DNA of 64,000 nt, taken from positions 182,104,148 through 182,168,147 of the forward strand of contig CM071598.1 in the NCBI GenBank assembly GCA_036435485.1. Reading direction: 5' to 3'. The notes beneath the pieces were generated by a model that saw nothing but the letters and a program-made list of their open reading frames with translations, did not search any database and was not told the origin of the DNA. Numbering within the stretch: the first letter of the stretch is position 1; every line of letters begins with the position of its first letter. A program made the translations under genes and the position numbers. This document shows positions 1 to 11,665 of the stretch, piece after piece. This DNA comes from Saposhnikovia divaricata. Lineage: Eukaryota > Streptophyta > Magnoliopsida > Apiales > Apiaceae.

Positions 1-876
1 ATACTCAAACACTGCTTCTTGGGCCTAAGTGCCAAGTAGCTGATAGTGTGGTTTTTTATGAGAAAATATTGACATCGTGCAGTATCTAGAACTGCAAGAT
101 TTTCTATAAAGATTGGCACGTGTTAGTGCACTCTTGCAATTGTCTCAAAGAATGAAATGTTTTGTATGAGAAACCTTCTAAGCTAATGGAAGGAAAGAGG
201 TTTGCAATGATGTATTCCTTGTACAGTATGTTAATCGTAGAGTGTTTTGCCGAAAATGATATACTCATATGTATATATTTTCAAACTTGAGATATATTGA
301 AATGAGAACCTTATAAAGGGTTCATATGTTATTCTTAAAGCTCCTTAGTGAGCATAGATGTTTTATTCAAACTTGGACATATATATTTTGAAATCTGAGA
401 TATATGCCCATATAGTTGGGAACATTTTCGAAATGAACCACATTATTATTTTACAAAATGGTGAACTTGCTGAGCATTATGTAGCTCATTCTTACTTTAT
501 AAAAACATTTCAGAAAGAGAAGAATTTGGTCGGTTAACTCCGCGACAGCAGAAGAGGAGTAGAAGATTTACCCCGGAGATGATTTAGTTCCTGACAAATA
601 CTGCAGAGTGAGTCTGATAGGTTTTCAACTGTAATAGTAAGACTTGTCTTCAAGTGTAGTTGTATAAGTGGAATTGCGTAAGACTCTAATTTGTTCAAAT
701 GAATTGTAATATTTAGTGGCACTTTTGATTATCGTTTCTGAGACTCTAACTTGATTGTGTGTAAGATTGAGGTATGAATGGATGTATTGTTGAGTTGTAA
801 AGTTAATACAGGTATGATATGGTTGAATGGTGGCGTGACGACCTGAATCTTTGACCTCAGATTTGGGGGCGTCACA
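1..876 (+). repeat. 5' LTR of Tekay element 1 (right part only)
   Basis: This stretch is nearly identical to 9450-10325. It ends in GGGGGCGTCACA at 865-876, directly before the primer-binding region. From the complete 3' LTR (3643 bp), about 2.77 kb of this LTR lies left of the window. Visible differences from the 3' copy are mostly single substitutions, for example near positions 38, 501, 593, 653 and 854. Confidence 0.92.
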
Positions 877-880
877 GAAA

Positions 881-892
881 TGGTATTAGAGC
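881..892 (+). other. Primer-binding site of Tekay element 1 (initiator tRNA-Met)
   Basis: TGGTATTAGAGC lies four bases after the LTR end. It differs by one base (C to T) from TGGTATCAGAGC, the plant consensus complementary to the 3' end of initiator tRNA-Met. The four-base spacer has the same length in the inverted Tekay element at 21827-21830. Confidence 0.85.
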
Positions 893-1489
893 CAGGTTAG
901 TTACAGTACTCAGAAACGAGAGTGTTGAGAGTTAATTCTAAGTAGGAGAATGACATAAGAGATCGTAGTAAACTTATGACTGGACTACCGGAAGAGGTAC
1001 CGGTGAGTAGAATGGACTGGAGTGTTGACTGAAGGTATTATACTAGGGTCGATAGAATCCTTATAGACCTTCAGAATGATGAATAGAGGTTTGAGAGTCG
1101 TACATGACCTATCATTGGTAATGATATAGGAAGCAGAGCGAAATCTCAAGAGTAGCTGATGTAGAGGCGATATTGCCAACATGATCGGATGACTAGGCTG
1201 GCATAAATTTTGTGGTCCATATTCCTCCACAGTTTAGGAGGCGGCATTTTAAGAATCAAGAAGTTTGGACTTCCCTACATAATTAAGGGTACTTAGTCTT
1301 TGGATTAATGAAAGTCTTTTACTTTAGCTATAAGATCCTATTTTCGATAAGTAACGGGTTTACCTGAACGTTGGTCACTATGTCGTTGTGGATTCCATTA
1401 CCCTTGATGGCGAATATTACATGTGTGATACGAGAATGTTATCATAAGACGAGCGTGCTAGATAATTCCACGCATGATTCGGATGCTAG

Positions 1490-1900
1490 AGCATGGTAGT
1501 TCAACTTAGAGAACAAACAAGTAGGATTAACAAAGGGACTCAAGAGAAGTTGAATATGGTTGCAACGAGCGATACAGTGATCTCAGAGTCTACCAAGAGA
1601 AAGACCAGCGGGTCTAGAGTGGGATCCTTTGATAGAGATGTTATCAGGGACTACGTATATATGTATGGTAGACCTTAACATTTTTGGTATATGTTCACAT
1701 ACACACACCCGCCACTGAACCTATGGACTGCACTGAGATCCCTGAGAGATCTCTTTGATCTGTTCCCAGGGGGAACTGGCCACTTGTGATTCATGTCGGA
1801 AGGCATGAAGTAGGACCCTATAGACTTAGCAGGTGTCCCCGGAATGATGTGAAGCTTGGTCTTCAAGATAAAGCACGGAAATGACAGATATATTGGTGAA
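1490..1900 (+). pseudogene. Decayed gag remnant with a ruined zinc knuckle
   Basis: A 61-codon open stretch (1493-1678) lies where Gag is expected, about 600 bp after the primer-binding site. Downstream, around 1788-1880, a reading starting CDSCRK and continuing with a GP pair has the spacing of the chromovirus Gag zinc knuckle. It contains several stops, and most later Cys/His positions are changed. Gag would coat the element RNA in cytoplasmic particles. The assignment rests on position and this weak match. Confidence 0.4.
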
Positions 1901-4214
1901 ACCCTAACTCGATAAATGACTTTAAGATGATGATTGAGAGACGCACTAGTTGGTGTCTTGTATTACGAAGACGAAGAGATGGAGTTACCCTCATAGTGGT
2001 GATAATGAGATGCACAAATGATTATTAACTTATTTTGATAACTACCGGCTGGTGCACTACTTCATTTTAAACTGTTCACTAACCATGTTACCTCGATTAG
2101 CTTATATCAGGTAACCCTCCTAGCTTTCTACTTCAAACTTGTGGAATAACAACCAGTGATATACTTTCTCTAAACCGGGACTCATCCAAAGTATTTTAAT
2201 TGAGCTCGAGCATTCTATTTGAAGTTTATAATTATTTCTGCTCAGGACTATTTACACTCTCTTTCAATTATCCAAGGAATGTTCCACGAATATTTCCTTA
2301 ATTAATCGACGAATACTACTTAGCGAATATCGATATTTGATTGCTTCTTTCATACTTGCATTCTTCAGTGAGCTCATAAATATTCAACAAATTACTGAGG
2401 ACAGGGACGATCTAATGTCCAGACATCCCTCATGAATTCTTTTCTTCTATTCAAGATGAGATTGTACATCGTACATTGAAATCATAGTAAGGATATCATT
2501 TTGATATTGGTATTCCGAATTTAATTCTATTGTCGGATCTGATAAAGCATGTGTACGGAGGCACCCTTGGGTGGACCGTTTCACTGATAAGTAATATTTG
2601 ATGAGAGGTTATCGATTGTTCCGATACCTGGAACATTCTCTTCAGATTTTATAGTTTTCTTTTTTTTCAAACTTAATAACATCTTATTTTCATTCGTTGT
2701 CCGAGAAGCCTAAAGTTTCTTCAGTGGCTACGATGTTGAAATTCCGTTCTATCCAATTGAAACTGGCTAGTCGTTATGTCAATATGAATGACTAGTTGAT
2801 CGTTCCAACTACTCAAAATTTTAATGTTGTGAAGAACACCTAGCTAATTGTCCTAGCTGGTGGTGATGTCTCAAACAGGCAAACTAGCAAATTTTGTTTA
2901 GCTAGTCGTTAGTGTTTCTTGAAAAGGACTAGTTGTTTCACTGGTCCAACTCCCAATTTAATTTATTCAGCAATTCTGCCATGCATTTTGCCTACGATAA
3001 AGCATGATGATGAAAGTTCGATGAATAACTTGATTGAGACCTAATGAGGTCGCCCACTCAACTCGAATTCTACCCATCTTCGTATCAGACTTTATATCAC
3101 TTGAATATTCTATTCTTTCATTTCATACAATGAGAATTCATTTGAAACCATTGATTACTTGAGTGACAAACTACTTCATTCTTTAATTGTCATGGAGTAG
3201 AATTGCTTTCTATTTGCTGACCTTCATCAATGCGACTTTAGATTTCCTCTTATTATTTAGGAGGAAAAGTATCCACCCGATGTAAGAATTGTATAAAGAC
3301 CGTCTTTATGACTTTTGTACCCAACAATCATTGCCCTTGTGCAACATTCTCTATGGTGTCATATTACAGATTTATCAGGACGGGAAGGAATAAACCTTGT
3401 TGTATTCTTTCTGTCCATCCTTACATCTCCAAAAATCGAGACTCCTAGTATTTGGAACCCTCAACATTCTTGGAACATCCAATGTGGAATTCTTATTGAG
3501 ATTATCTATTGGACCTTGTTATTTTGAAACCATTCCTTTCAAAGTGATTACTCTAAGGTGAACGGGAGGTACAATTGTGAACCGTTACACCAATATGAGA
3601 TCAAAAACCAAATGTTGTAATTGTGCAGCCAGAGCGTTATGCCGAGTGATTATTGAAGTAGAGATAACATGTCAGGGCATACCACAAGACCTTTAATATT
3701 GGTGTGGGGAAAGTTATAATAAATGATGAGGTGGTTGGGAGCACGCTCCTACCAACCGTTGTCAGGATGTTATATTAATGAATTCTGGAGTTACCAAGCC
3801 TTTTCCTGATCCAAGAAATGCAAATCGATTGCGATGTAAAACATATCCTTAGAGGAAACTACCTGGAAGTGAGATGGACAAGAAAGGAAGAAATATCGTG
3901 GCAAGAATGTGAAGCTTTATTTAGCTTAAAGGGATTGATGCACATAGAGAGACATAAAGTTTAACAGGCCCCTAATAGCAAATGGATGCATGGATATATG
4001 ACAATGATCCTTCGAGATTACCACCTAATCAAGTTTATTGGGAATCGCAGTAGCATGCAGGCCTCAGGCTGATTGGCGCCAGTGGTGAAGGAGGACGAGC
4101 GTATGACATCTTACATATACCATCGAGAACTGATACCCTTATCGGAAATGGAGGAATTGTTGACTAGTTACAATGAGTAGTTGTTTTTCAAAGATAAGGT
4201 TGAAGAGAAGGTTT
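1900..4214 (+). other. Unassigned interior of Tekay element 1
   Basis: Protease and the N-terminal half of reverse transcriptase should lie here, but I found no convincing motif in any frame. The stretch is about twice the length expected for those domains, so it may hold inserted or rearranged DNA. The words CTAGT and ACTAG recur at about 2770-2960 without a clear period. No ORF longer than about 70 codons occurs. Confidence 0.4.
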
Positions 4215-4760
4215 TACCAATTCAAGATCGACCTCTGTACTGTGCCAAAGTTGGCATTTCACACTAATATAAACGTTATAAAATTGTGGTAGTATCGTTT
4301 GAATGGACTAATGAGTCAGAAGCCTTTATGGATTAATGAACAAAGTTTTGGGATGAAATGAGATGTTAGCAACAACCTCGTTGTTAGCCATACTTGATGA
4401 TAAAAAGAGAACTTTGAGAGTCACGATGATGTGTCTTTCGAGAGTTTATGAGGTGTGCTGATGCAGTAGAAAGGGGATGATAGCTTATACTTCTAAACAA
4501 CATAAAGGTTACGGGATAGGATATACTAACCGTGAGTCTGGGATTAGTCATGATGGCGTTCACGCATAAAACTGAGACGTTAACCTTATGAGGAAAGTGT
4601 GAAAATTTCTCCACAAGTGCCATAAGTATATCTTCATATTATAACTAAACGTAAGAAAGAGAAGGTGACGAAAGGGAGCAGGGAGTGTAATGGAGAAATT
4701 GGTTATTTCCCAGGAAAGGCCGGTGTGGTGGCCGGTACCTATAGAAGGGATTATTCGAAA
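4215..4760 (+). pseudogene. Reverse transcriptase / RNase H remnant of Tekay element 1
   Basis: Several short readings align in order to chromovirus pol. KIDL at about 4225 is followed after a deletion by a stretch resembling the sequence before the palm, then RYK..VVVSFEWTNESEAFMD at 4273-4340 (family form RYGHYEF..MPFGLTNAPAAFMD). Around 4478-4630 come the RNase H landmarks (IAY.SKQHKGY, then a decayed HDLELAAVVFALK-like segment), then a GKA.VVA reading near 4715-4745 matching the connection before integrase. Each piece is in a different frame or contains stops. These domains copied element RNA into DNA; this copy cannot encode them. Confidence 0.65.
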
Positions 4761-4969
4761 TTGGAATTCAGTCAGTATTGGCCAAGAAAATAGAGTATAT
4801 ACAATAAAGAATAATGTTAGAGGAAAATGACTAAATTATGGGGAAGGAAAAAGATGTATAGAGAATTAATAGAATGTTTGGCAAACGGAAATGAAGAAGG
4901 ATATTGGCAAACTATTAGTACTAACGCGACATGTCGAAGGCAAAATGATAGAGATCTAGTGGATTAATT

Positions 4970-5535
4970 CCGCCCGTAGAAAATATTGAACGTGGACAGA
5001 ATTATAATGAATTTCATAAATAGGTCGCCAAAGACCGAGCCAAGAGATGGCCCTAGTTGAGTCATAATTGTTGGACCAAGTGATTTACCTACGAGAGACT
5101 TTCCATTGAGAAGATTATCGAATATTATACGGGAGAGATGGTGGTGCAATATGAAACTTCTGCAGCGATCACGTCAGATAAAGACTTAAGGTTAAACTTC
5201 GAATATTGAAGGTGCTTTCGGGTATATTTAACAAAGAGATTGAGCGTTTGTACTAATTTTATCTATGGTTGGCGGACAGGGAAGAAGAATTGTCCAGACG
5301 ATCGAATTTATATGTAGTGTCGTGCCTTAGGTTCCACGGGGCAGTCGAGAATAAAAACTTATCCATGAAATGAATATTGTTATCACGATCACCACCATGC
5401 GAACGTAAGGACGTCTCCTGCAAAGCGTACCGCGAAAGAAGAAGCTTCGCTTTTCTTGCATTACGAAGAAGTCAATGAACGGGGGATATAGTAGCTGAAC
5501 TGGTTCGACGAATGCCGAGGACTATGCAGTATCCA
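4970..5535 (+). pseudogene. Strongly diverged integrase core (first of two integrase remnants)
   Basis: The reading around 5085-5180 (YERLSIEKIIEYYTGEMVVQ, then ITSDKD) corresponds to the chromovirus integrase catalytic-core segment that normally ends in a SDRD-like motif. DNA at 5263-5320 still resembles the next conserved block (TAYHPQTDGQSERTIQ in the family), and 5375-5500 has faint similarity to the YNNSYH and GER segments. Many stops and substitutions break it. The same protein region occurs again, far better preserved, at 5720-6130, so the element carries two integrase remnants of different age or origin in tandem. Confidence 0.5.
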
Positions 5536-5719
5536 CAGCAAGTGGTAACGGCTGACGGGAGGCAACGCATGCCTGCTAATCAAGCGAAGGAAGGTGAGGA
5601 ATTTTTGCAATCACGGTATGTACGAGTTATTAAATGAAGATTTCTAATTGATATTACGTCTTTACGGTACAGACGAGTGTATGTAAAAGTCATTAGTTTT
5701 TTTTCGAAACCCATTATTT

Positions 5720-6651
5720 CAAATGGTCAAATTTTATGAGATATCTAAGGAGATCGTGGTAAGGCATGGGGTTCCTGTGAGCATTGTATCTGGTAGAGAC
5801 CCAAGGTTCAACTCCAGGTTCTGGAGGATTTTTTTCAGGATTGTGTGGGGACCAAGTTAAACATGAGTACTGCATACCACCCCCAATCAGACGGACAGAG
5901 TGAGAGAACCATCCAGACCATAGAGGACATGCTGAGAGTATATGCCATCGATTTTAAGGGAAGTTGGGATGACCACTTGTCGTTGATCGAATTTTCCTAC
6001 AACAACAGTTACCATGCGAGTATAGGAATGCCCCATATGAAGCTTTATACGGACGAAGATGTCGGTCTCCCTTGTGTTGGAAAGAAGTTGGAGAGCGGAA
6101 GATTTTAGGGCCTGAACTGGTCCGACAGACAAGAGAAACTATCGAGCTCATAAGAGGACGGCTGGTAGCGGCCCAAGACAGACAGAAGAAGTATGCGGAC
6201 CAGACCCGCAAAGACAAGGAATATGAGGTAGGAGAGTTGTGATGTTGAAGGTATCACCGTGGAAGGGATTGATGAGATTTGGTAAGAAGGGGAAGCTAAG
6301 CCCAAGATTTATTGGACCTTTTGAGATCTTGAAACGAGTTGGAAGGTTAGCCTATGAATTGGCTTTACCCCCAAGCTGGCAGCAAGTACATAATGTGTTC
6401 CATGTGTCCATGCTACGACCCTACCATACCGACTTCCGACACGTGATAGAATATGATCCATTGGATCTGCAACCAGACTTAGCATATGTGGAGCAACACG
6501 TAGAAATCATGGATAGAAAAGAACAGGTGCTGAGGAACAAGGTTGTCAAATTAGTGAGAGTTTTGTGGAGGAATCAGAATGTCGAAGAATCAACATGGGA
6601 ACTAGAGAGCGCGATGCGTGAAAAGCACCCCCAACTGTTTTCAACCTGATT
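5720..6651 (+). pseudogene. Integrase C-terminal half plus chromodomain-like tail (frameshifted)
   Basis: Integrase inserts element DNA; the chromodomain tail of Tekay elements is thought to direct it to heterochromatin. Conserved blocks in order are GVPVSIVSGRDPRF (5772-5812), GTKLNMSTAYHPQSDGQSER (5848-5907), SYNNSYHASIGM (5995-6030), then after a frameshift RQ.KYADQTRKDKEYEVGE (6180-6238), then SPRFIGPFEILKRVG (6300-6345), VFHVSMLRPYH (6398-6430) and the tail ending at the TGA near 6650. At least two frameshifts separate these parts (one near 5835, one near 6030), and a stop sits at the start of the longest part (6239). That part is open for 136 codons. It is the best-preserved coding DNA in the element. 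Confidence 0.85.
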
Positions 6652-6669
6652 CCGGGACGGAATCCTTTT

Positions 6670-6682
6670 AAGGAGGGGAGGC
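6670..6682 (+). other. Polypurine tract of Tekay element 1
   Basis: AAGGAGGGGAGGC lies immediately before the 3' LTR start TGTAAGAACC. This is the plus-strand priming site expected there. A nearly identical tract occurs inverted at 10706-10717 in the second Tekay element, showing close relationship. Confidence 0.9.
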
Positions 6683-9600
6683 TGTAAGAACCCTAATTTT
6701 TGGTAATATTTCCTTTTATATAATATCTTGTGACATTGTCATTATGGAACCTTTCTAGTCATCCCTGTTGATTAATAGAATTGATTGTCTGAGAAACTGC
6801 GTTGTTGCATTTATCATGTAATATAAAAAGGGAAGATTGTGAAGGCAGGAGTCTTATTGTTAGTAATATTTATAAAACTTGGGATTTGAGAATGGTTAGA
6901 GTATTAAAGGATTTATTAAGAATTATGACGAGGAACTATGGACATTCGAGGAATTTACACAATAAGTACTTAAGGAATTATAGGGAAAATCTCTACGCCA
7001 CAAAATATTATTACGAGAGAATAATTAAGATACGATACGAAGTAAAGATTAAATAACAAGCATTGGTGGGAGAATAATAATACAAGGAAAGAAATTACAT
7101 GAAAGTGTCATGTAACTAGCTAGTTAGGAAAAGAAACTAGAAAAGCATAAAGTAGAAGTGAATAGTGACATGTGTGATGGGTGTTGTAACCTAGGTGACA
7201 ATAGGGCATGGGGAGACAACCTAGACCCTAGCTTGGCAACATGTGAACCTTATCTAACCCCGACAATAATACATATCATACATATCACTTTATTTCCTTT
7301 CAAACCAAAACACAAACAAAACACTCTTCCCCCCCCCATTGAAGCTCTCGGCCGAAGCAAATAGTGGAGGAGGAGAGAGATTTTCTCTCCATCTTTCCCT
7401 CACCTACAAATCCAAGCAAAAAATCCTAGGGCTTCCTTACATTATAATAGAGGTATGGTATCAATTTCATAGCATTTTATCCATTGAATCTTGAGATAAA
7501 AAATGTTGAAGGATTGGAGGAGTGTTAACCAAAGTTGTTTATCTTTTAGATCTTGAAGGATTAAGGTTTGTGAGGGCTCATCCAAGTGTTCTTCGTTGTT
7601 GTAAGGCTCACCCAAGGTCTTTAGCTACTCAAGAAGGTATAAAAATCATGAACCCTTTTGGTTATGTATTGTTTATAAAGTATGGTAGTAGATCCATGTG
7701 TTTTAGGACTAATCTTGGATGTATATGTATTGGATAGCATGGATCTTGAGTTTTGATGTTGATATTGTGACTTTTATGACTATGGTTAATATATATCTCC
7801 ATGAGTGTTATGAACCATGATCTAAGTGTATTAAGTGTTGATTATGTTATGGAAGTATGAAAAATGGTTGATCTAAGTAGTTTGAGCTTGCTGAGTTTTG
7901 TCCAGGAACTTTGATCTGTATTGTAGCACGATTTTGAACCCCCAAATGATGTCCCCTGATGTCCTACAATATATTGTTGGAAAGATAATTGAATGTAGTT
8001 TCTGGAAATGTAAGGTTCATGGCTAGGTGATGTGTAGATTTTTAGTTATGGCCGGAGGAGTGAATTGTGTTTCTGGACTATGGACTGCACTAAGTGACCC
8101 CCTTGTGAACCTTGTTTGAACACCTTAAAATATATGTGGGATCATGGAAAAATTTGAGAATGTAAGGAATGCAGTGGTGAAGACCACCCAAAAGGAATTG
8201 GATTAAAATATGAATTTTTGGATTTTATAAAAATGCTAGAGTAAAATTCGCGCAATGGAAAAAGTCGATTAGTGGAACATGATTCTAGGGTTAGTGGTTA
8301 TGATTCGAACGTGGTAACTAAATTAAGTCGATTAAGTGACGAGCGTAATCGAGGGATGACATGAACCTATAGTGGGGCTAGAGAGTCATAAGACGAAGTC
8401 GTTAAGTTAATTTCGTACCCCCCTTAAAACCCCGTAATTAGAGAGATATTGTTAAGGTACTAACGAACGATTATTGCTTATGTATAGATCGTTCGAATCC
8501 GCACGCTCGACCACCCCTACCAAACCAAGGCAAGTTTAATTTTCAAAACTTATCCATATACAAGGACTTTTACTGTTGTGTTTGTAGTTTTCAAATTATA
8601 TCAAATGCTATGTTTATCGAAGTATTGATGCAATTGAGATTGAATAAGTACATATATGCTTGTACCCCTTGAACTTAGATTGAAATGTTTTCTTCGGACA
8701 ACGACTCTAGCAATAGAGGTCGTAGCGGTCCGGATATACTATTGACCGGGGAGCGGTATATTATTATATCGTATCTAGATTGCGAAAACCCGAAGGGTCA
8801 TTCGGGTGGTATCGTATACTCAAATAACTATTGTTATATCTTCATAAATACCCGAAACCCTATCTTGGATTAAAAGTTTATTTTATCGAATAATTATTTT
8901 ATTAATTATTAATATTAAATCTTAAAATATTATTTATTAATCATTGTTCATTATTTAAAGACAAAGTTAATCCAAGATACTTTTTAATACTTTCAAACTC
9001 GAACCCTTTCGAGCTCAAAACATTTTCGAAAACCCCCGGTCAAGTTCTGCTTCTTGTATGATTTCAGGAATCATCGGCCGACTGACGTCGGACCTCAATT
9101 ACTCTATTTTCAATCAAAATCAAGTTTTAAAAGAAAAAGAAAAAGGGACTCTGGCAGGTGTGGGAACCGTTGACGAACGATTCCCGGGATGTGTAAGCGC
9201 CGTGAGCCAGGCGGTCCATCACTTATTATTCCGGCCCAGGTGTTGCCGAAGGATGATTACGGATGTAGTTTTCATCGAGGGTGATTACGGATGTAGTTTT
9301 CACCCGAGGGATAGTTACGGATGTAGTTTCTATCCTTCTACCGGTAGAGAAGACCCGCGGATTATTGGACTTGGATGTGGCGACTGATCATCGTCAATCC
9401 TTGTCAGGTTTTTATGTTTTCTTCCAGTCCCATCCTCCACTTTGGAAAAATACTCAAACACTGCTTCTTGGGCCTAAGTGCCAAGTTGCTGATAGTGTGG
9501 TTTTTGATGAGAAAATATTGACATCGTGCAGTATCTAGAACTGCAAGATTTTCTATAAAGATTGGCACGTGTTAGTGCACTCTTGCAATTGTCTCAAAGA

Positions 9601-10325
9601 ATGAAATGTTTTGTATGAGAAACCTTCTAAGCTAATGGAAGGAAAGAGGTTTGCAATGATGTATTCCTTGTACAGTATGTTAATCGTAGAGTGTTTTGCC
9701 GAAAATGATATACTCATATGTATATATTTTCAAACTTGAGATATATTGAAATGAGAACCTTATAAAGGGTTCATATGTTATTCTTAAAGCTCCTTAGTGA
9801 GCATAGATGTTTTATTCAAACTTGGACATATATATTTTGAAATCTGAGATATATGCCCATATAGTTGGGAACATTTTCGAAATGAACCACATTATTATTT
9901 TACAAAATGGTGAACTTGCTGAGCATTATGTAGCTCATTCTTGCTTTATAAAAACTTTTCAGAAAGAGAAGAATTTGGTCGGTTAACTCCGCGACAGCAG
10001 AAGAGGAGTAGAAGATTTACCCCGGAGATGATTTAGTTCCTGATAAATACTGCAGAGTGAGTCTGATAGGTTTTCAACTGTAATAGTAAGACTTGTCTTC
10101 AAGTGTAGTTGTATAAGTGGAATTGCGTAAGACTTTGATTTGTACAAATGAATTGTAATATTTAGTGGCACTTTTGATTATCGTTTCTGAGACTCTAACT
10201 TGATTCTGTGTAAGATTGAGGTATGAATGGATGTATTGTTGAGTTGTAAAGTTAATACAGGTATGATATGGTTGAATGGTGGCGTGACGACCTGAATCTT
10301 TGATCTCAGATTTGGGGGCGTCACA
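6683..10325 (+). repeat. 3' LTR of Tekay element 1 (complete, 3643 bp)
   Basis: It starts TGTAAGAACCC after the polypurine tract and ends GGGGGCGTCACA. Its last 876 bases match 1-876 apart from about nine to ten changes. The length suits Tekay/Del and is far above most copia LTRs. No convincing ORF occurs; the longest open stretch (9058-9387) overlaps a short tandem repeat. The termini match those of the inverted LTR at 21831-26694, while most of the interior is not obviously alike. Confidence 0.92.
9251..9340 (+). repeat. Three 28-30-bp tandem units inside the Tekay LTR
   Basis: The core TTACGGATGTAGTTT recurs three times (from about 9257, 9285 and 9315), with flanking sequence also shared. 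Periods are 28 and 30 bp. It lies in the right third of the LTR. Confidence 0.85.
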
Positions 10326-10705
10326 CTACATTACATACTTTATCCTTTTTCCATCAACGTTGCTACTTTTCGTACCACACACTATCCGGGTTATGCTCTT
10401 ACTCAATCTTATCCTTATTGATACCTGCAGTAACATTAGTATCACTATCATACTGTGAATTCGGAGGTAACCTCGCTCGTACTATGCATTTCCTGATTGC
10501 TTTAATCTTCGAAATCTCGATCAATATAGAGAAGTGGAAAGATTTATTGAGAGATCACTATGATCAATGAACATTTGTTATATTGCATAGTTAGTACAGA
10601 AGGGGGCCAGCCTTTAGTACTTGACAAGCAATTGACAAGCAATTAAACAAGTTATGGTATTCCACTTAGACTTCTATCACATAGATAGATAATCACGTAG
10701 CAGTA
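10326..10705. other. Breakpoint segment between the two Tekay elements
   Basis: This 380-bp stretch lies between the 3' LTR of element 1 and the inverted polypurine tract of element 2. If element 2 were intact, its LTR start (inverted form GGTTCTTACA) would abut 10705. The sequence there is CGTAGCAGTA instead, and nothing in the segment resembles the LTR at 21831-26694. Its origin is unknown. Confidence 0.5.
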
Positions 10706-10717
10706 CCTCCCCTCCTT
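10706..10717 (-). other. Polypurine tract of Tekay element 2
   Basis: On the minus strand this reads AAGGAGGGGAGG, preceded by ATCCTTT, almost the same as the tract at 6670-6682. The LTR that should follow it is absent. Confidence 0.75.
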
Positions 10718-11299
10718 AAAGGATTGTTCGTCTCAATTCATAAAGAAGATGAATAAGAGAGAAGAAAAAAAAGAGTTCTAGAGGATTATAGAAAGTTTTC
10801 ATGATTGTAAAATATCATACTCAGAATTTACCTTTGAACTATAGAGGTTCATCAAAGAAGAAATTAATCATAATTATATCCAATACTATTTGATCGCAAT
10901 CTCATGTGTCAACATATCTTGCTGCTTTGTCCACTATTCTATGGACCTATACTCTGGTTCAACCTTAGCACACTTACTTTTGGAAAATCTTTCAACCTCT
11001 CAGGTTAAATCTTAGTTTCTCGCTTGACATCATTGTTACTGACATTCCATGTCACGCTACTAGCTTTTTCATATCTGTAATATTAACACTACCAGGTTGT
11101 CATCCCGAGAACTCATTAGAAAGCCCATTTATTAATCCATTCATAATATTCCATGCTTCACATTCCCTAGTTGCTTTCCCAGTCTTTTCTTTATCAATCA
11201 CATCCTTCTTATTATCTGATTCTTATTTACTTCTGTTATTTACTTCCACCTTCATCTCTTTATTGAGACACCTTTTGCACTTGGTACCTCCTTATCGGT

Positions 11300-11665
11300 A
11301 TCCCGTCACATTTACTCTATAATCATCACGTTATTCCAATTTAAACTCTCCGAAATGAATCTGGCCGATCCCTTTAACTTAGATCCAATATAATCTTCTT
11401 CTGCCAAACTTGTTTCTCATCACTTGTTCTTTTCTATCCGTGATTTTCCACAGGTTGTTCTTCATAAGTCAGACCAGGTCGTATATCTATCTGCTCGTAC
11501 TCTTATCATCTATCGAGCATCTGCATTTTACTGGCGTAGCCTTGCCACATGAAACACGTTACGATCATGCTATAAGTTTTGGGGGTAGAGCTGGTTCGAA
11601 TGCCACCTTCCGAACACTTTTAAACTCTCAGATGGCCCAACAAATCTCGGGCTCAACTGCCCTTA
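11300..11665 (-). pseudogene. Integrase C-terminus and chromodomain-like remnant of Tekay element 2
   Basis: Minus-strand readings match the preserved tail of element 1 block by block: KGQLSPRFVGP at 11664-11632, a decayed segment, VFHVARLR at about 11562-11538, then Q.DLTYEEQPVE with the following KR-rich stretch at about 11480-11410. Stops and frame changes interrupt it. It can no longer encode a protein. It lies about 600 bp before the polypurine tract, further than in element 1, so extra DNA is present between. Confidence 0.65.

Larger units (their letters stand above)
1..10325 (+). mobile_element. Tekay/Del-type Ty3/gypsy chromovirus, 5' end outside window
   Basis: Two direct copies of one sequence (1-876 and about 9450-10325) frame an internal region that starts with a primer-binding site and ends with a polypurine tract, so this is one LTR retrotransposon on the + strand. 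The 3' end of the internal region encodes the integrase C-terminus and a chromodomain-like tail of Tekay/Del type, and the 3.6-kb LTR fits that lineage. The rest of gag-pol survives only as short scattered matches broken by many stops and indels. About nine to ten differences separate the 876 comparable LTR bases, so the insertion looks young. The element was probably already coding-dead when it last moved and used proteins from a relative. The target duplication cannot be tested because the 5' end lies outside. Confidence 0.9.
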
